64,000 nucleotides of DNA from Acetobacter pomorum. Its GTDB lineage: Bacteria; Pseudomonadota; Alphaproteobacteria; Acetobacterales; Acetobacteraceae. Positions 19,831-29,437 of the stretch are shown in pieces. The position numbers and the translations under genes were made by a program. The stretch is taken from NCBI RefSeq assembly GCF_002738225.1, contig NZ_PEBQ01000177.1, positions 1-64,000 on the forward strand. Reading direction: 5' to 3'. Numbering within the stretch: the stretch's first letter is position 1; the number at the start of each line of letters is the position of its first letter. The notes under the pieces were generated by a model. That model had not been told where the DNA came from. It saw only the letters and a program-made list of their open reading frames with translations, and made no database searches.

Positions 19831-20811
19831 TTAGCCACCACGGCGTGACGGTGGCGGTGTGGTGCCCGGCACAAAACCAAGGGTTCGGAAGGTTTCACGC
19901 ATATGCGGTGGCAATTCGGCACTTACGGTCAAGCGCCCCCCTGCCGGGTGCGGCATATCCAGCATACGGGCGTGCAGATGCAACCTGTCTGTAAAACCAG
20001 AAGGATGGGCTGCCGCTCCACCATATTTGGGATCACCCAAAATGGGCGTGCCTAAAGATTCGCAATGCACACGGAGCTGATGCGTGCGGCCAGTAAGCGG
20101 TGAAAGCTCCAGCCACGAGAACTTACGCGCTGCCGAATCCAGCACTTCATAAACAGATCGCGCGGATTGCGCATCGGCATCCTTACGGTCAGCCGCCACG
20201 GTGATGGAACCAGGGCCAGCCCCCAAACGCGCCAATGGCTGATCTATCTCGCCCGAAAGTGGGTCAGGCCGCCCAACTACAACAGCCCAGTAGATTTTTT
20301 TCACATCCCGACCACGGAAAGACGCCGCAAGCTTGGCCGCCACACCGGGGGTGCGCGCCAGCAGCAGAAGGCCGGAAGTATCTTTATCAATCCGGTGCAC
20401 CAGCCGTGGGCGCGGATCATCTTCTTCCCGCAGACCATCCAGCATCATGTCAATATGTTTGGTAATACCGGGGCCACCCTGCACGGCAAGCCCTGCGGGC
20501 TTGTTGAGGACAATAACGTGCTTGTCCTGATACACCACCATCTTGCGAATTTCGCGCGCCAGTTTTTCATCCAGCGGGCGCGGCACATCTCGCGCAGGTT
20601 TGGCGGCCATGGGTATAGGCGGCACGCGCACCGTTTGCCCCGGTTCTAACCGGGTGGAGGCTTCCACCCTTTTGCCCTCAACACGAATCTGGCCCGTGCG
20701 GCACAGTTTTTGAAGCGCCCCCTGCGTAAGATGCGGGTAATGGCGGCGGAAATAGCGATCCAGACGAATACCGGCTTCGTCTTCGCTTACGGTACGATTG
20801 ACAACACTCAT
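19831..20811 (-). CDS. rluC: Pseudouridine synthase of the RluA family (RluC-like)
   Basis: Converts uridine to pseudouridine in large-subunit rRNA. An N-terminal S4 RNA-binding domain ('IRLDRYFRRHYPHLTQGALQKL') is followed by the catalytic domain, with Asp142 in 'HRIDKDTSG', and 'LTGRTHQLRVHCESLGTPILGDPKYG'. The S4 domain favours RluC or RluD; the exact target sites cannot be decided. It is followed 38 bases later by asmA. Confidence 0.88.
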   Translation of the reverse strand: MSVVNRTVSEDEAGIRLDRYFRRHYPHLTQGALQKLCRTGQIRVEGKRVEASTRLEPGQTVRVPPIPMAAKPARDVPRPLDEKLAREIRKMVVYQDKHVIVLNKPAGLAVQGGPGITKHIDMMLDGLREEDDPRPRLVHRIDKDTSGLLLLARTPGVAAKLAASFRGRDVKKIYWAVVVGRPDPLSGEIDQPLARLGAGPGSITVAADRKDADAQSARSVYEVLDSAARKFSWLELSPLTGRTHQLRVHCESLGTPILGDPKYGGAAAHPSGFTDRLHLHARMLDMPHPAGGRLTVSAELPPHMRETFRTLGFVPGTTPPPSRRGG

Positions 20812-20827
20812 GCGCCGATATTCACGA

Positions 20828-22186
20828 CTAACGCCGATCCCGCAAGCGGGACCACGTTTCTAGCCTGTGACGAACCTCCCGTTCATAGCCTCTGCCCGTC
20901 GGATTATAGAAGTTCTGGCGCTTCATGCCGTCGGGGAAATAGTTTTGGCCAGAAAAGCCTTCTTCCGCATCGTGGTCATACTGATAGCCCTTACCGTAGC
21001 CGATATCCTGCATCAGTTTTGTAGGAGCGTTTAAAATATGTGCGGGTGGCATCAGGCTGCCTGTGGCCTTGGCAGCACGGCGGGCCGCGCCATAGGCTTT
21101 ATAAACTGCGTTGGATTTGGGAGCTGTGGCCAGATGCACCACAAGCTGCGCCAATGCCAGCTCGCCTTCCGGCGAGCCCAGACGCTCATACGTTTCCCAC
21201 GCAGCCACGGCCAACGGAAGGGCGTGCGGGTCTGCCATACCCACATCTTCTGCGGCAAAGCGTGTCATGCGGCGGGCCAGATAACGCGGATCCTCCCCGC
21301 CTTCCAGCATACGTGCAAACCAGTACAGTGCGGCATCCGGGTCTGACCCACGCATGGATTTATGCAGCGCGGAAATCAGGTTGTAATGCTCTTCCCTATC
21401 CCGATCATACAAAATGGCGCGTTTTGCCAACAGGCGGGACAAAGCCTGCGCATCCAGCGGTTTTTCTGTTTTCAGGCTTAAAAGCTGCTCCACCATATTC
21501 AGCAGATAACGGCCATCACCATCCGCCATGGCACGGAGGGTCACACGCCCATCTTCCGTAAGCGGCAAGGGCCTGCCTGTTTCTTCCTCTGCTCGCACCA
21601 GCAGCGCTTCACAGGCTGGATCGTCCAGCCGGTTCAGCACCATAACCTGACAGCGTGAAAGCAAAGCTGAGTTGAGTGCAAAGGAGGGATTCTCCGTTGT
21701 CGCTCCGACCAATACAACCGTGCCATCCTCTACAACCGGCAGAAAGCCATCCTGCTGCGCCCGGTTGAAGCGATGAATTTCATCTACAAACAGCAGCGTG
21801 CCGCCACCCACTTCTGCCTGCCTGCGTGCGTTCTCGAAGGCTTTTTTCAGATCTGCCACGCCAGAAAACACAGCCGAAAGCTGCACAAATTTCAGCCCCG
21901 CCGCTTGCGCCAGCAGGCGCGCAATAGTGGTTTTGCCCACACCTGGGCCACCCCATAGAATCAAACTGGCAAGAGAGCCACGTTCCAGCATACGCGTGAG
22001 CGCACCTTCTGGCCCCAGCAGATGCGCCTGCCCCACCACATCTTCCAACTTTTGCGGGCGCAACCGGTCTGCCAAAGGCTGTGTGGGCGCCGGCTTTTTG
22101 CGTGCGTCCGCATTTCTTGCCTGCTGCGTGGGAGAAAGCCCAAAAAGATCATCACCCATTATCGGGGGTTCACGCTCTGCGGCCAT
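20828..22186 (-). CDS. rarA: Replication-associated recombination protein RarA (MgsA)
   Basis: An AAA+ ATPase that acts at stalled replication forks. Motifs: 'RLRPQKLEDVVGQAHLL', Walker A 'GGPGVGKTT', Walker B 'LLFVDEIHRFN', sensor 1 'GATTENPSF' and the C-terminal tetramerisation region ending 'GYEREVRHRLETW'. I chose the ATG at 22186, preceded by GAGG. A TTG at 22216 or an ATG at 22159 are alternatives. It lies 16 bases before rluC. Confidence 0.92.
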   Translation of the reverse strand: MAAEREPPIMGDDLFGLSPTQQARNADARKKPAPTQPLADRLRPQKLEDVVGQAHLLGPEGALTRMLERGSLASLILWGGPGVGKTTIARLLAQAAGLKFVQLSAVFSGVADLKKAFENARRQAEVGGGTLLFVDEIHRFNRAQQDGFLPVVEDGTVVLVGATTENPSFALNSALLSRCQVMVLNRLDDPACEALLVRAEEETGRPLPLTEDGRVTLRAMADGDGRYLLNMVEQLLSLKTEKPLDAQALSRLLAKRAILYDRDREEHYNLISALHKSMRGSDPDAALYWFARMLEGGEDPRYLARRMTRFAAEDVGMADPHALPLAVAAWETYERLGSPEGELALAQLVVHLATAPKSNAVYKAYGAARRAAKATGSLMPPAHILNAPTKLMQDIGYGKGYQYDHDAEEGFSGQNYFPDGMKRQNFYNPTGRGYEREVRHRLETWSRLRDRR

Positions 22187-22287
22187 GCCTGCGTGCCTCA
22201 CTTCACTCTGCTTCAATCTGTGGATATATCGGCCCGCATGGCAGCTTTTTCCAGAAGAGGTGCGGAAAAAGCTGCTTTTAACACAGT

Positions 22288-22956
22288 TTAGTTGTCCTCG
22301 GCAGGCAGGGTAAAGGTGCTGGTAGGAATGTCTGCACCTGCATGCACATCAAACAAGGTCACGCGGGTTTCACGCCCCTGCGCGTCCAGCACACTCCATG
22401 ACCGCAAGGCAACCGGTGTTTCATAAAAAACCAGTGTCAGGCTGCCATCACCCGGGGAGGATGTGCGCACAAGCGTAACCTGCACCAACCCGTTATCATG
22501 TTCAAAGCCCGTCACTGTCACATCATCTGAAAGGCTGACATGGGGGCGTAGCAGAAGGCCCAATGGTGTGCGCTCGATAGGAATAACCGTGGTTTGGTCC
22601 AACTGGTTATCCCGGAACACAACCTTGCCCCCGTTGGCCACCAACAGTAGCGGGGATGGCGGATCATACGCCAAACGCATCTGGCCGGGGCGTTTCATCC
22701 ATACAGTGCCAGTTGTGCGCTTTCCCTCTGCATCAAGTTGCTGGATACGGGCCTGAAAAGTTTTGGACTGGTTGAGTGCCTGCTCAATCCGTTTCAGCCA
22801 TGCTTGATCCGCGGCAGAAAGCGCCACAGGCGCTGGTGCTGAAGATGAGGCTACTGGAATGGCTGTTTCACTGGCACTGTCCTGCGCATACGCATGGCTG
22901 CAAGCCAGAACCAACCCTGCCACGGCTGGCAGAACTGCCCGGAAAATGGATTTCAT
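22288..22956 (-). CDS. LolA-like outer membrane lipoprotein carrier
   Basis: About 222 residues with a Sec signal peptide ending 'SHAYA'. The mature part has the LolA fold pattern: 'SKTFQARIQQLDAEGKRTTGTVWMKRPGQMRLAYDPPSP' (key residues RPGxMR and YDPP), and 'FYETPVALRSWSVLDAQGRETRVTLFD'. LolA carries lipoproteins across the periplasm. The sequence is divergent, so the name is 'LolA family'; canonical LolA is usually next to ftsK, which is not here. The ATG at 22956 fits the signal peptide best. It follows ubiA by 33 bases. Confidence 0.8.
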   Translation of the reverse strand: MKSIFRAVLPAVAGLVLACSHAYAQDSASETAIPVASSSAPAPVALSAADQAWLKRIEQALNQSKTFQARIQQLDAEGKRTTGTVWMKRPGQMRLAYDPPSPLLLVANGGKVVFRDNQLDQTTVIPIERTPLGLLLRPHVSLSDDVTVTGFEHDNGLVQVTLVRTSSPGDGSLTLVFYETPVALRSWSVLDAQGRETRVTLFDVHAGADIPTSTFTLPAEDN

Positions 22957-22989
22957 GAACGTGGTTTCTTTCATCTGAAACATGCAGGC

Positions 22990-23907
22990 TTATACAGCTA
23001 TCAACCCGGCAACCAGCGCAAGTGCCACAGCCAAACCAATTTCTCGGTTAGCCCTAAACTGGGTCAGACATAAAGCTGGGCTTGCGGGGTTTACCTTACA
23101 TGCCTGTTGCCACAACAATATGGCAGGCAACACCAACACCACCCAGAACAACGGGCCAGCCCCTGCCAAAAGGGCTGCCACACCCAACAAAACAAGCATC
23201 AGCCCATAACAGGTGCCAATAAACCCACGCGCCCGACCGACCATAAGGCGAGATGTGGATTTCACACCAATGCGGGCATCGTCTTCCATATCCTGAAAGC
23301 CGTAGATGGTATCAAACCCCAGTTGCCACACAATGGTTGCCGCATACAAAGCTGCCTGCGCCCAAGATAAATGCCCGGCCGCTGCCGCATATCCCATGGG
23401 TGCACCAAAGCCGAAGGTAAACCCCATGACAAGCTGAGGCCACCATGTAAACCGCTTGGCCAATGGGTAAAGCGCCACCAACAGCAGGGATGACACGCCC
23501 AAAATCCATGAAAGGCTGTTCAACTGCACCAGAACAGCCAAGCCTGCCAGCAAAAGCAGCACCAAAAATAGTGTGGCCTGCTTCATGCTCAACGCGCCAG
23601 ATGCCAATGGCCGCCCGGCCGTACGGGCTACCTGCCGGTCTATGTCGCGGTCCCACATATCGTTCACAACGCAGCCTGCGGCCCGCATCACAAGACTGCC
23701 AATGCCAAACAGCACAATCAGCCTGACACGCTCGGAAACTGCAACGCCCTGCGGCAGCAAAATCCCCCACATGCCCGGCAGCCATAAAAGCCACGTGCCT
23801 ATGGGCCTATCCAACCGCGCAAGCAAAGCGTAAGCCTGCAATGCAGGGGGCAGATGGGCAATCCACCCTGTAATGCGGATATCGGTATGGCTGGAAGAAA
23901 CTGACAC
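22990..23907 (-). CDS. ubiA: 4-hydroxybenzoate polyprenyltransferase
   Basis: A multi-pass inner membrane enzyme that attaches the polyprenyl tail to 4-hydroxybenzoate in ubiquinone synthesis. Both Asp-rich motifs are present: 'NDMWDRDIDRQVARTAGRPLASG' (key residues NDxxDxxxD) and 'DMEDDARIGVKS'. About eight hydrophobic segments are seen. It is first in the run ubiA-lolA-rarA-rluC-asmA-atp12, divergent from rsmE. Confidence 0.94.
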   Translation of the reverse strand: MSVSSSHTDIRITGWIAHLPPALQAYALLARLDRPIGTWLLWLPGMWGILLPQGVAVSERVRLIVLFGIGSLVMRAAGCVVNDMWDRDIDRQVARTAGRPLASGALSMKQATLFLVLLLLAGLAVLVQLNSLSWILGVSSLLLVALYPLAKRFTWWPQLVMGFTFGFGAPMGYAAAAGHLSWAQAALYAATIVWQLGFDTIYGFQDMEDDARIGVKSTSRLMVGRARGFIGTCYGLMLVLLGVAALLAGAGPLFWVVLVLPAILLWQQACKVNPASPALCLTQFRANREIGLAVALALVAGLIAV

Positions 23908-24014
23908 GGCTGTTCACGTATCCTGTTCATAAAGACATATGGTGTTAAGGGCTGATGTTCTATGCCACAAAGCGGGAATCACTTACACCTTTCAGCGCAA
24001 ACAGACCGGGTACC

Positions 24015-24788
24015 ATGGTTGTAACAGATGCCACGGCGCACCTTCCGCGCCTTTACAATGCCCCAGAAATGCTGGGAGAGGCCCAAACAGGCCAAACCCT
24101 GCCCATTGCACCAGATCAGGCCCGCTATCTGGGCACTGTACTGCGCAAAAAGCCCGGGGAACACGCCCGGATATTCAACGCCCAAAGCGGGGAATGGCTG
24201 GCCCGTATTATAGAAATCAAAAAAGATAAGGGCATTTTTGAGCTGGAACGCCAATTGCGCGCCCCTTTACAACAGCCCGCGCTGGTGCTGGCTTTTGCCT
24301 TGCTGAAGCGTGATGCCACAGATCTGGTCTTACGCATGGGAACGGAACTGGGGATTACACATTTTGCGCCCCTTATAACGGAACGCACGAACACACACCG
24401 CATTAACCCCGACCGCCTGCGCGCCATTGCCACTGAAGCAACAGAGCAATGTGAGCGCTTTGATGTGCCTGAAATAGCGCCACCCCAATCATTCACAGAT
24501 TTTGTGGCAGGCTGGCCCAAGGGCCAACGCCTGTTTGCAGCTGTGGAACGTGGGGAAGAACGAGCCGTTAAAACCCGTAACCTGCTACCTGATGCCCATG
24601 CAGGTGATGGCTTTCTGGTTGGCCCGGAAGGCGGCCTGAGTGATAGGGAATGTCAGATGCTGTTAAAATATTCCTGCATCACGCCAATCTCCCTGGGTCC
24701 GCTGGTTTTGCGCGCCGATACAGCAGTTGCTGCCGGGCTGGCCCTTATAGGCTGCGGCTTGCGTTCGGCAGCGGTTTTGTCACAATAG
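24015..24788 (+). CDS. rsmE: 16S rRNA (uracil1498-N3)-methyltransferase
   Basis: A SPOUT methyltransferase that modifies U1498 of 16S rRNA. The N-terminal PUA-like part ('LPRLYNAPEML... DQARYLGTVLRKKPGE') is followed by the knot domain with 'GPEGGLSDRE' and 'LGPLVLRADTAVAAGLAL'. The ATG at 24015 fits the family start better; an in-frame ATG at 23955 would add 20 residues of no known type. Neither has a strong ribosome binding site. gshA follows on the same strand after about 68 bases. Confidence 0.92.
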   Translation: MVVTDATAHLPRLYNAPEMLGEAQTGQTLPIAPDQARYLGTVLRKKPGEHARIFNAQSGEWLARIIEIKKDKGIFELERQLRAPLQQPALVLAFALLKRDATDLVLRMGTELGITHFAPLITERTNTHRINPDRLRAIATEATEQCERFDVPEIAPPQSFTDFVAGWPKGQRLFAAVERGEERAVKTRNLLPDAHAGDGFLVGPEGGLSDRECQMLLKYSCITPISLGPLVLRADTAVAAGLALIGCGLRSAAVLSQ

Positions 24789-24856
24789 CATTTCGTATCT
24801 CTACTTTGCTGGCGCAAAATGAGATTTCTCTGTTTTTCAAGGATCCGTGAGACCCC

Positions 24857-26266
24857 ATGTCCAACCCCGGCGCATCAGATCAAACCCCTGCCCGCACCGT
24901 TGCTCAATTGGCCGAAGTGCTTGCGCAGGGATGTAAGCCACGTGACGCATGGCGGATTGGCACGGAACACGAAAAATTCGGCTTTCTGCGCCCCGAAGCT
25001 GTAAAAGCAGGCCAGCAGGCTTATTCTGCGCCCCCGTATGCGCCCAATGGCATTGAAGCCTTGCTCAAGGGCCTCCAGAAATTTGAGCCGGATGACTGGA
25101 CATCTGTTCTCGACAACAACAACATTATCGGCCTGAAAGGGCGCGGAGAGGCCGCAGGTGCCGCTATCTCTCTTGAGCCTGCGGGACAGTTTGAACTTTC
25201 TGGCGCCCCATTGCGCACCCTGCATGAAACGGCAGAAGAACTTACCGCCCATTTTGATGCCGTACGCCCCATTGCGCGTGAACTGGGGCTGGGCTTTGCA
25301 CCTTTAGGCTTTCACCCAACAGCCACACGGGCAGAACTGCCGTGGATGCCTAAATCCCGCTACGCCATTATGCGTGAATACATGCCCAAAGTTGGCTCCA
25401 TGGGGCTGGACATGATGCAGCGTACCTGCACCGTGCAGGTTAATCTGGATTTTGGATCTGAGCAGGACATGGTGCGCAAAATGCGTGTTTCCATGGCGCT
25501 GCAACCTGTTGCCACGGCCCTGTTTGCCAATTCACCTTTTGTAGAAGGCAAACCCAACAACATTCTTTCCAACCGCGCACAGGTCTGGACAGATACGGAT
25601 AACGCGCGCTCTGGCATGCCTGCATGTGTGTTTGAAGATGACTTCAGCTTTGAACGCTACGTGGAATGGGTGCTGGATGTGCCCATGTATTTCATTATGC
25701 GTGATGGTAAAATGCGCAATGTAGCCGGCTGCTCCTTCCGTGCATGGATGAATGGAGAACGGCAGGAGGGGCTGGAAGACGTTACCCCCACAATTGGCGA
25801 TTTTGAAGACCACATTACCACCGCCTTTCCCGATGTGCGGCTGAAACAGTTTTTGGAAATGCGTGGTGCGGATGCTGGTTCACCGGAAATGATGCTGGCT
25901 CTTTCCACCTTGTGGACAGGCCTGCTGTATGATGATGCGGCGCTAGAAGCTGCCTGGGAGCTTGTAAAGTCCCGCCCGTGGGAAGATTACGTAAAACTGC
26001 GTGGCATTGTGCCGCTTATGGGGCTAGATACACCTTGGGGCGAAGGCACAGTACGGGATCTGGCCGCACAGATGATTGCCATTGCCATGGACGGCCTACA
26101 GGGCCGAGACATGACAGATGAAAGCGGGCAGACAGAATGGGTTTATCTTGCCCCCCTCACCTCTTTGGTGGCAGGTGCACCCACACAGGCTGAACGTTGG
26201 CTGGAACGTTATTATGGCGCATGGATGGGTGATGTAAGCCGCATCTTTCTGGAAGCCGAAGTCTGA
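24857..26266 (+). CDS. gshA: Glutamate-cysteine ligase (plant-type GshA)
   Basis: The first step of glutathione synthesis, joining glutamate and cysteine with ATP. 469 residues of the GCS2 family found in alphaproteobacteria and plants, unrelated in sequence to enterobacterial GshA. Motifs: 'RIGTEHEKFGF' near the start, 'SLEPAGQFELSGAPL', 'GFHP' and 'MQRTCTVQVNLDFGSE'. A strong terminator follows. gshB is not in the window. Confidence 0.95.
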   Translation: MSNPGASDQTPARTVAQLAEVLAQGCKPRDAWRIGTEHEKFGFLRPEAVKAGQQAYSAPPYAPNGIEALLKGLQKFEPDDWTSVLDNNNIIGLKGRGEAAGAAISLEPAGQFELSGAPLRTLHETAEELTAHFDAVRPIARELGLGFAPLGFHPTATRAELPWMPKSRYAIMREYMPKVGSMGLDMMQRTCTVQVNLDFGSEQDMVRKMRVSMALQPVATALFANSPFVEGKPNNILSNRAQVWTDTDNARSGMPACVFEDDFSFERYVEWVLDVPMYFIMRDGKMRNVAGCSFRAWMNGERQEGLEDVTPTIGDFEDHITTAFPDVRLKQFLEMRGADAGSPEMMLALSTLWTGLLYDDAALEAAWELVKSRPWEDYVKLRGIVPLMGLDTPWGEGTVRDLAAQMIAIAMDGLQGRDMTDESGQTEWVYLAPLTSLVAGAPTQAERWLERYYGAWMGDVSRIFLEAEV

Positions 26267-26290
26267 AAAACCGCACATAATGCGATCAAT

Positions 26291-26319
26291 AAAAAAGCAG
26301 CCTCAGGCTGCTTTTTTTG
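26291..26319. terminator. Bidirectional terminator shared by gshA and the MFS gene
   Basis: AAAAAAGCAGCC-tca-GGCTGCTTTTTTT: a perfect stem with a three-base loop, 25 bases after gshA. On the minus strand the loop is TGA, which is exactly the stop codon of the MFS gene, so that gene's last codons form half of the stem. Confidence 0.95.
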
Positions 26320-27697
26320 TGTTCAAAAACAGGCGGCTTGCACTCAAACTGGCCGCAAACAGCGCTACACACCCAGCCATAAGCAGGCACTTCTGCGTAG
26401 CGCCATTATGTGCAAACCACGTAAAAAAGGCCGCAACCCCCATAGCCCCCAAAGTCTGCCCTGCCTGGCGGGCAACCTGCACCATGCCGCTGGCACCCCC
26501 GGCGCGGTTGTGCGGGGCAGCCACCATCATGGCTCGGTTATTGGGCGGCTGAAAAAACCCAAAGCCCCAGCCTGCCACGCCAGTACGCCATGCAATATCC
26601 CACACAGACGGATGCGCAGGCAGCAACCACAACAAAAAGAAACCCAATGCCGTTGTGCTAAGACCGATGGAAGACAACACACCCGCCGAAACCTTATCTG
26701 CCACACGCCGGATAAGTGGAGCTGCACACATAATGCCCAATGGCCACGGCGTAATAAGCAAACCCGTGGCTGCCGAGCTCAGGCCCAAGGTATTATGCAA
26801 TGTAAATGGCATGGAAACGATGTAGAAATTAGAGGCCACAAAGCCGCAGAACCCGGTCATAAAAGCCACTGCGAATTCGGGATTTTTAAGCAGATCAACA
26901 GGTAGAATGGGTTGCGGAGCCTCTGCCTCTCGCCGCACTAACACAACACCTGCCGCAAGCCCAGCCAGAAGCAACGCACAGGATAATGTGGTATTCTGAG
27001 AATGTGCCAGCCCATCTCCTCCCATAACGGAGGCACCAAAAGCCAACATGCACAATATGCTGCCTGTAATATCTAGCTTGCCAGACGTGCGTGGCACTTT
27101 AGGCAGAGCGTAAAATGCCATGCCCAATGCCAAGGCCCCAAATGGCAAGTTAATCCAGAACAGCCACGGCCAAGACCCTACGGTAAGAATAGCCGCCGCA
27201 GCCGTAGGCCCCAATGCCACACCAAGTGCCACCACAACACCATTAAGGGCAATACCGCGCCCAATTTCTGCATGCGGGTAAATAAAGCGCACCAGCGCGA
27301 TATTCACACTCATGATGCAGGCACCACCTATGCCCTGCAACACGCGTGCACCTGCCAGAATAGGCAAGCTGGTGGCTGTGGCACAAAACAGGGATGACAC
27401 CATAAAAATGATAATGCCAACCTGACAAAGCCGGGCAAACCCTACTCTGCTTCCCAATGCAGCCAAGGGCAAAAGAGAAACCAGACTGGCCATCTGATAC
27501 GCATTTACAACCCAGATGGAGGAAGATGAGGATGCATTTAAATCCCGTGCAATATCTGGCAGGGCAACATTGGCAATGGCGTAATCCAGCAATGCCAGAA
27601 AAACAGAAAGCGCCACAGCCAACATGGCCATGTTACGGGCAGCCCCATGAAGCCCATCTGCAACAGGTGCTGACTGAGAAGTGGGGAGCTGTGTCAT
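26303..27697 (-). CDS. MFS multidrug-type efflux transporter (DHA2, EmrB/QacA class)
   Basis: A 464-residue membrane protein with about 14 TM segments, the layout of the DHA2 drug:proton antiporters. Motif A-like 'GSRVGFARLCQVG' lies between TM2 and TM3 and the motif C-like 'GIGGACIMSVNIAL' region follows. An N-terminal 'DYAIANVALPDIARDL' supplies the motif D1-type acidic residue. The substrate cannot be predicted. The stop codon is in the loop of the shared terminator. A 9-bp inverted repeat lies about 180 bases upstream. Confidence 0.9.
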   Translation of the reverse strand: MTQLPTSQSAPVADGLHGAARNMAMLAVALSVFLALLDYAIANVALPDIARDLNASSSSSIWVVNAYQMASLVSLLPLAALGSRVGFARLCQVGIIIFMVSSLFCATATSLPILAGARVLQGIGGACIMSVNIALVRFIYPHAEIGRGIALNGVVVALGVALGPTAAAAILTVGSWPWLFWINLPFGALALGMAFYALPKVPRTSGKLDITGSILCMLAFGASVMGGDGLAHSQNTTLSCALLLAGLAAGVVLVRREAEAPQPILPVDLLKNPEFAVAFMTGFCGFVASNFYIVSMPFTLHNTLGLSSAATGLLITPWPLGIMCAAPLIRRVADKVSAGVLSSIGLSTTALGFFLLWLLPAHPSVWDIAWRTGVAGWGFGFFQPPNNRAMMVAAPHNRAGGASGMVQVARQAGQTLGAMGVAAFFTWFAHNGATQKCLLMAGCVALFAASLSASRLFLNTKKAA

Positions 27698-27997
27698 GGA
27701 GCCAAGCTTCCTTCTGCCTGCAAGGCGTTATTTCCCTGCTTTATTCAGGAAATCCAGAGCGCACGCAGGCATGCATGTCGCACACATTATGCAATGCCAA
27801 TGTGTGGCTCCTGCCGCGCACATCACTTCAGACGTTACGGGCACCACCTGATGCGCTGCCCCATGCAAACAAGATTCCATGCGGCAATCATGGAATCCCT
27901 GCCTTTACCTTCTCTTGCCAAAACACCAAAGGCAGCGGTTTACCGCAAAATCAGCCAATGATGCTCTGGCGAGCAAGATAAAACCGCACCCGGCAGA
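27698..27997. other. Intergenic region with inverted repeat
   Basis: 300 bases between der and the MFS gene (both minus strand). I see no supportable gene. The notable element is GATTCCATG-cggcaat-CATGGAATC at 27873-27897, a perfect 9-bp inverted repeat with a 7-base spacer. With no T-run it is more like a regulator-binding site or a transcript-end hairpin for der than an intrinsic terminator. Confidence 0.6.
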
Positions 27998-29437
27998 TCA
28001 GGAATCTGCGTAAGGGTTTTTGGTGCCACGTGTTTGCAGGCGAATAGGCACACCGGGGAGATCAAACGTTTCGCGCAAGCCATTTACAAGGTAGCGCTTG
28101 TAATCATCTGGCAGTTGCTCAGCCCGCGTGCCGAATATAACAAACGTTGGGGGACGAGATTTAACCTGCGTAATATAGCGCAGCTTCAGCCGGCGGCCCT
28201 GCACCAATGGTGGCTGATGGCGTTCGAGCATTTCCTCAAACCAACGGTTGAGGGCACCTGTAGGTACACGGGCGTTCCAGACTGTCCATGCATCACGCAC
28301 TGCGGGCAACAGCTTATGAATGGAAGCGCCGGTAAGGGCCGAAAAAGTCACAACTGGCACGCCACGCATCTGCGCCAGAGAAATGCTCAACCTATCCAGA
28401 ATGGCATTCCGCGTGGCTGTGCGATCCTGCACGGCGTCCCATTTGTTCAAGGCCAACACGCAGGCGCGGCCTTCACGCTCAATCAGGCGCGCAATCTGCA
28501 AATCCTGCTCATGCACACCTAATGTGGCATCCAGCACCAGCACGGCAACCTCTGCCATTTTCAGCGCCTCAATAGCCGCTGAAACAGACATTTTTTCCAG
28601 AGATTCATCAATACGCGCTTTTTTGCGCAAACCAGCCGTATCTACAATTTCAAACGTATCATCGCCATCTTTCAGCGTAACGGCAATGGAATCACGCGTC
28701 AGCCCTGCTTCCGGGCCGGTAATCATACGTTCTTCACCCAAAAGGGCATTCATGAGGGTAGATTTACCCGCATTGGGGCGGCCTACAATGGCCACACGCA
28801 ATGGGCCTGTTGGGCGGGGTGGTTCTTCCCCTTCCTCTACAGCAAAATCATCTTCGGCTTCAGTCTGGGATTCTGCCTCATGCTCCGGCTCTGCGGGCAG
28901 CCTATCGGCAATTTCCCACATCAGATCCGTCACACCTTCACCATGTTCAGCAGAAAGCGCCAAAGGCTCCCCCAAGCCCAGCGCGTAGGCTTCCATTGCG
29001 GAAGCCGCGCCAAGCCGACCTTCAGATTTATTAGCAATCAGCAAAACAGGGCGGTTCTGACGCCGGATCCACTGTGCAAAATGTTCGTCTGCTGGCGTAA
29101 TACCGGCGCGCGCATCTACGCAAAACAGCACCAGATCTGCTTCACGCACCGCACTTTCTGAAGAAAAACGCATCCGGCCAAACAGGCTTTCCGGCGCGGC
29201 CTCTTCCAGCCCGGCGGTATCAATCAGCCTTACGTAACGCCCGCGAACAAGGGCAACACCTTCCTTGCGGTCTCGCGTTACACCGGGCGTATCCGCCACA
29301 AGGGCCTGCCTGCGCCCAACAAGGCGGTTAAACAGCGTGGATTTACCAACGTTTGGCCGACCTGCAATAACAACAACAGGCATATCCGCTGTAGGAAGTG
29401 GCGGAGGTGGGCGCATGGATTTGCGGCGATCAGCCAT
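27998..29437 (-). CDS. der: Ribosome-associated GTPase Der (EngA)
   Basis: Double-GTPase needed for 50S assembly. The two G domains have 'GRPNVGKSTLFN' and 'GRPNAGKSTLMN'. G4 motifs are 'NKSEG' and 'NKWD', with an acidic linker between the domains. The C-terminal KH-like domain has 'RRLKLRYITQVKSRPPTFVIF'. The ATG sits inside the last codons of bamB (8-base overlap). bamB before der is the same order as in enterobacteria. Confidence 0.96.
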   Translation of the reverse strand: MADRRKSMRPPPPLPTADMPVVVIAGRPNVGKSTLFNRLVGRRQALVADTPGVTRDRKEGVALVRGRYVRLIDTAGLEEAAPESLFGRMRFSSESAVREADLVLFCVDARAGITPADEHFAQWIRRQNRPVLLIANKSEGRLGAASAMEAYALGLGEPLALSAEHGEGVTDLMWEIADRLPAEPEHEAESQTEAEDDFAVEEGEEPPRPTGPLRVAIVGRPNAGKSTLMNALLGEERMITGPEAGLTRDSIAVTLKDGDDTFEIVDTAGLRKKARIDESLEKMSVSAAIEALKMAEVAVLVLDATLGVHEQDLQIARLIEREGRACVLALNKWDAVQDRTATRNAILDRLSISLAQMRGVPVVTFSALTGASIHKLLPAVRDAWTVWNARVPTGALNRWFEEMLERHQPPLVQGRRLKLRYITQVKSRPPTFVIFGTRAEQLPDDYKRYLVNGLRETFDLPGVPIRLQTRGTKNPYADS

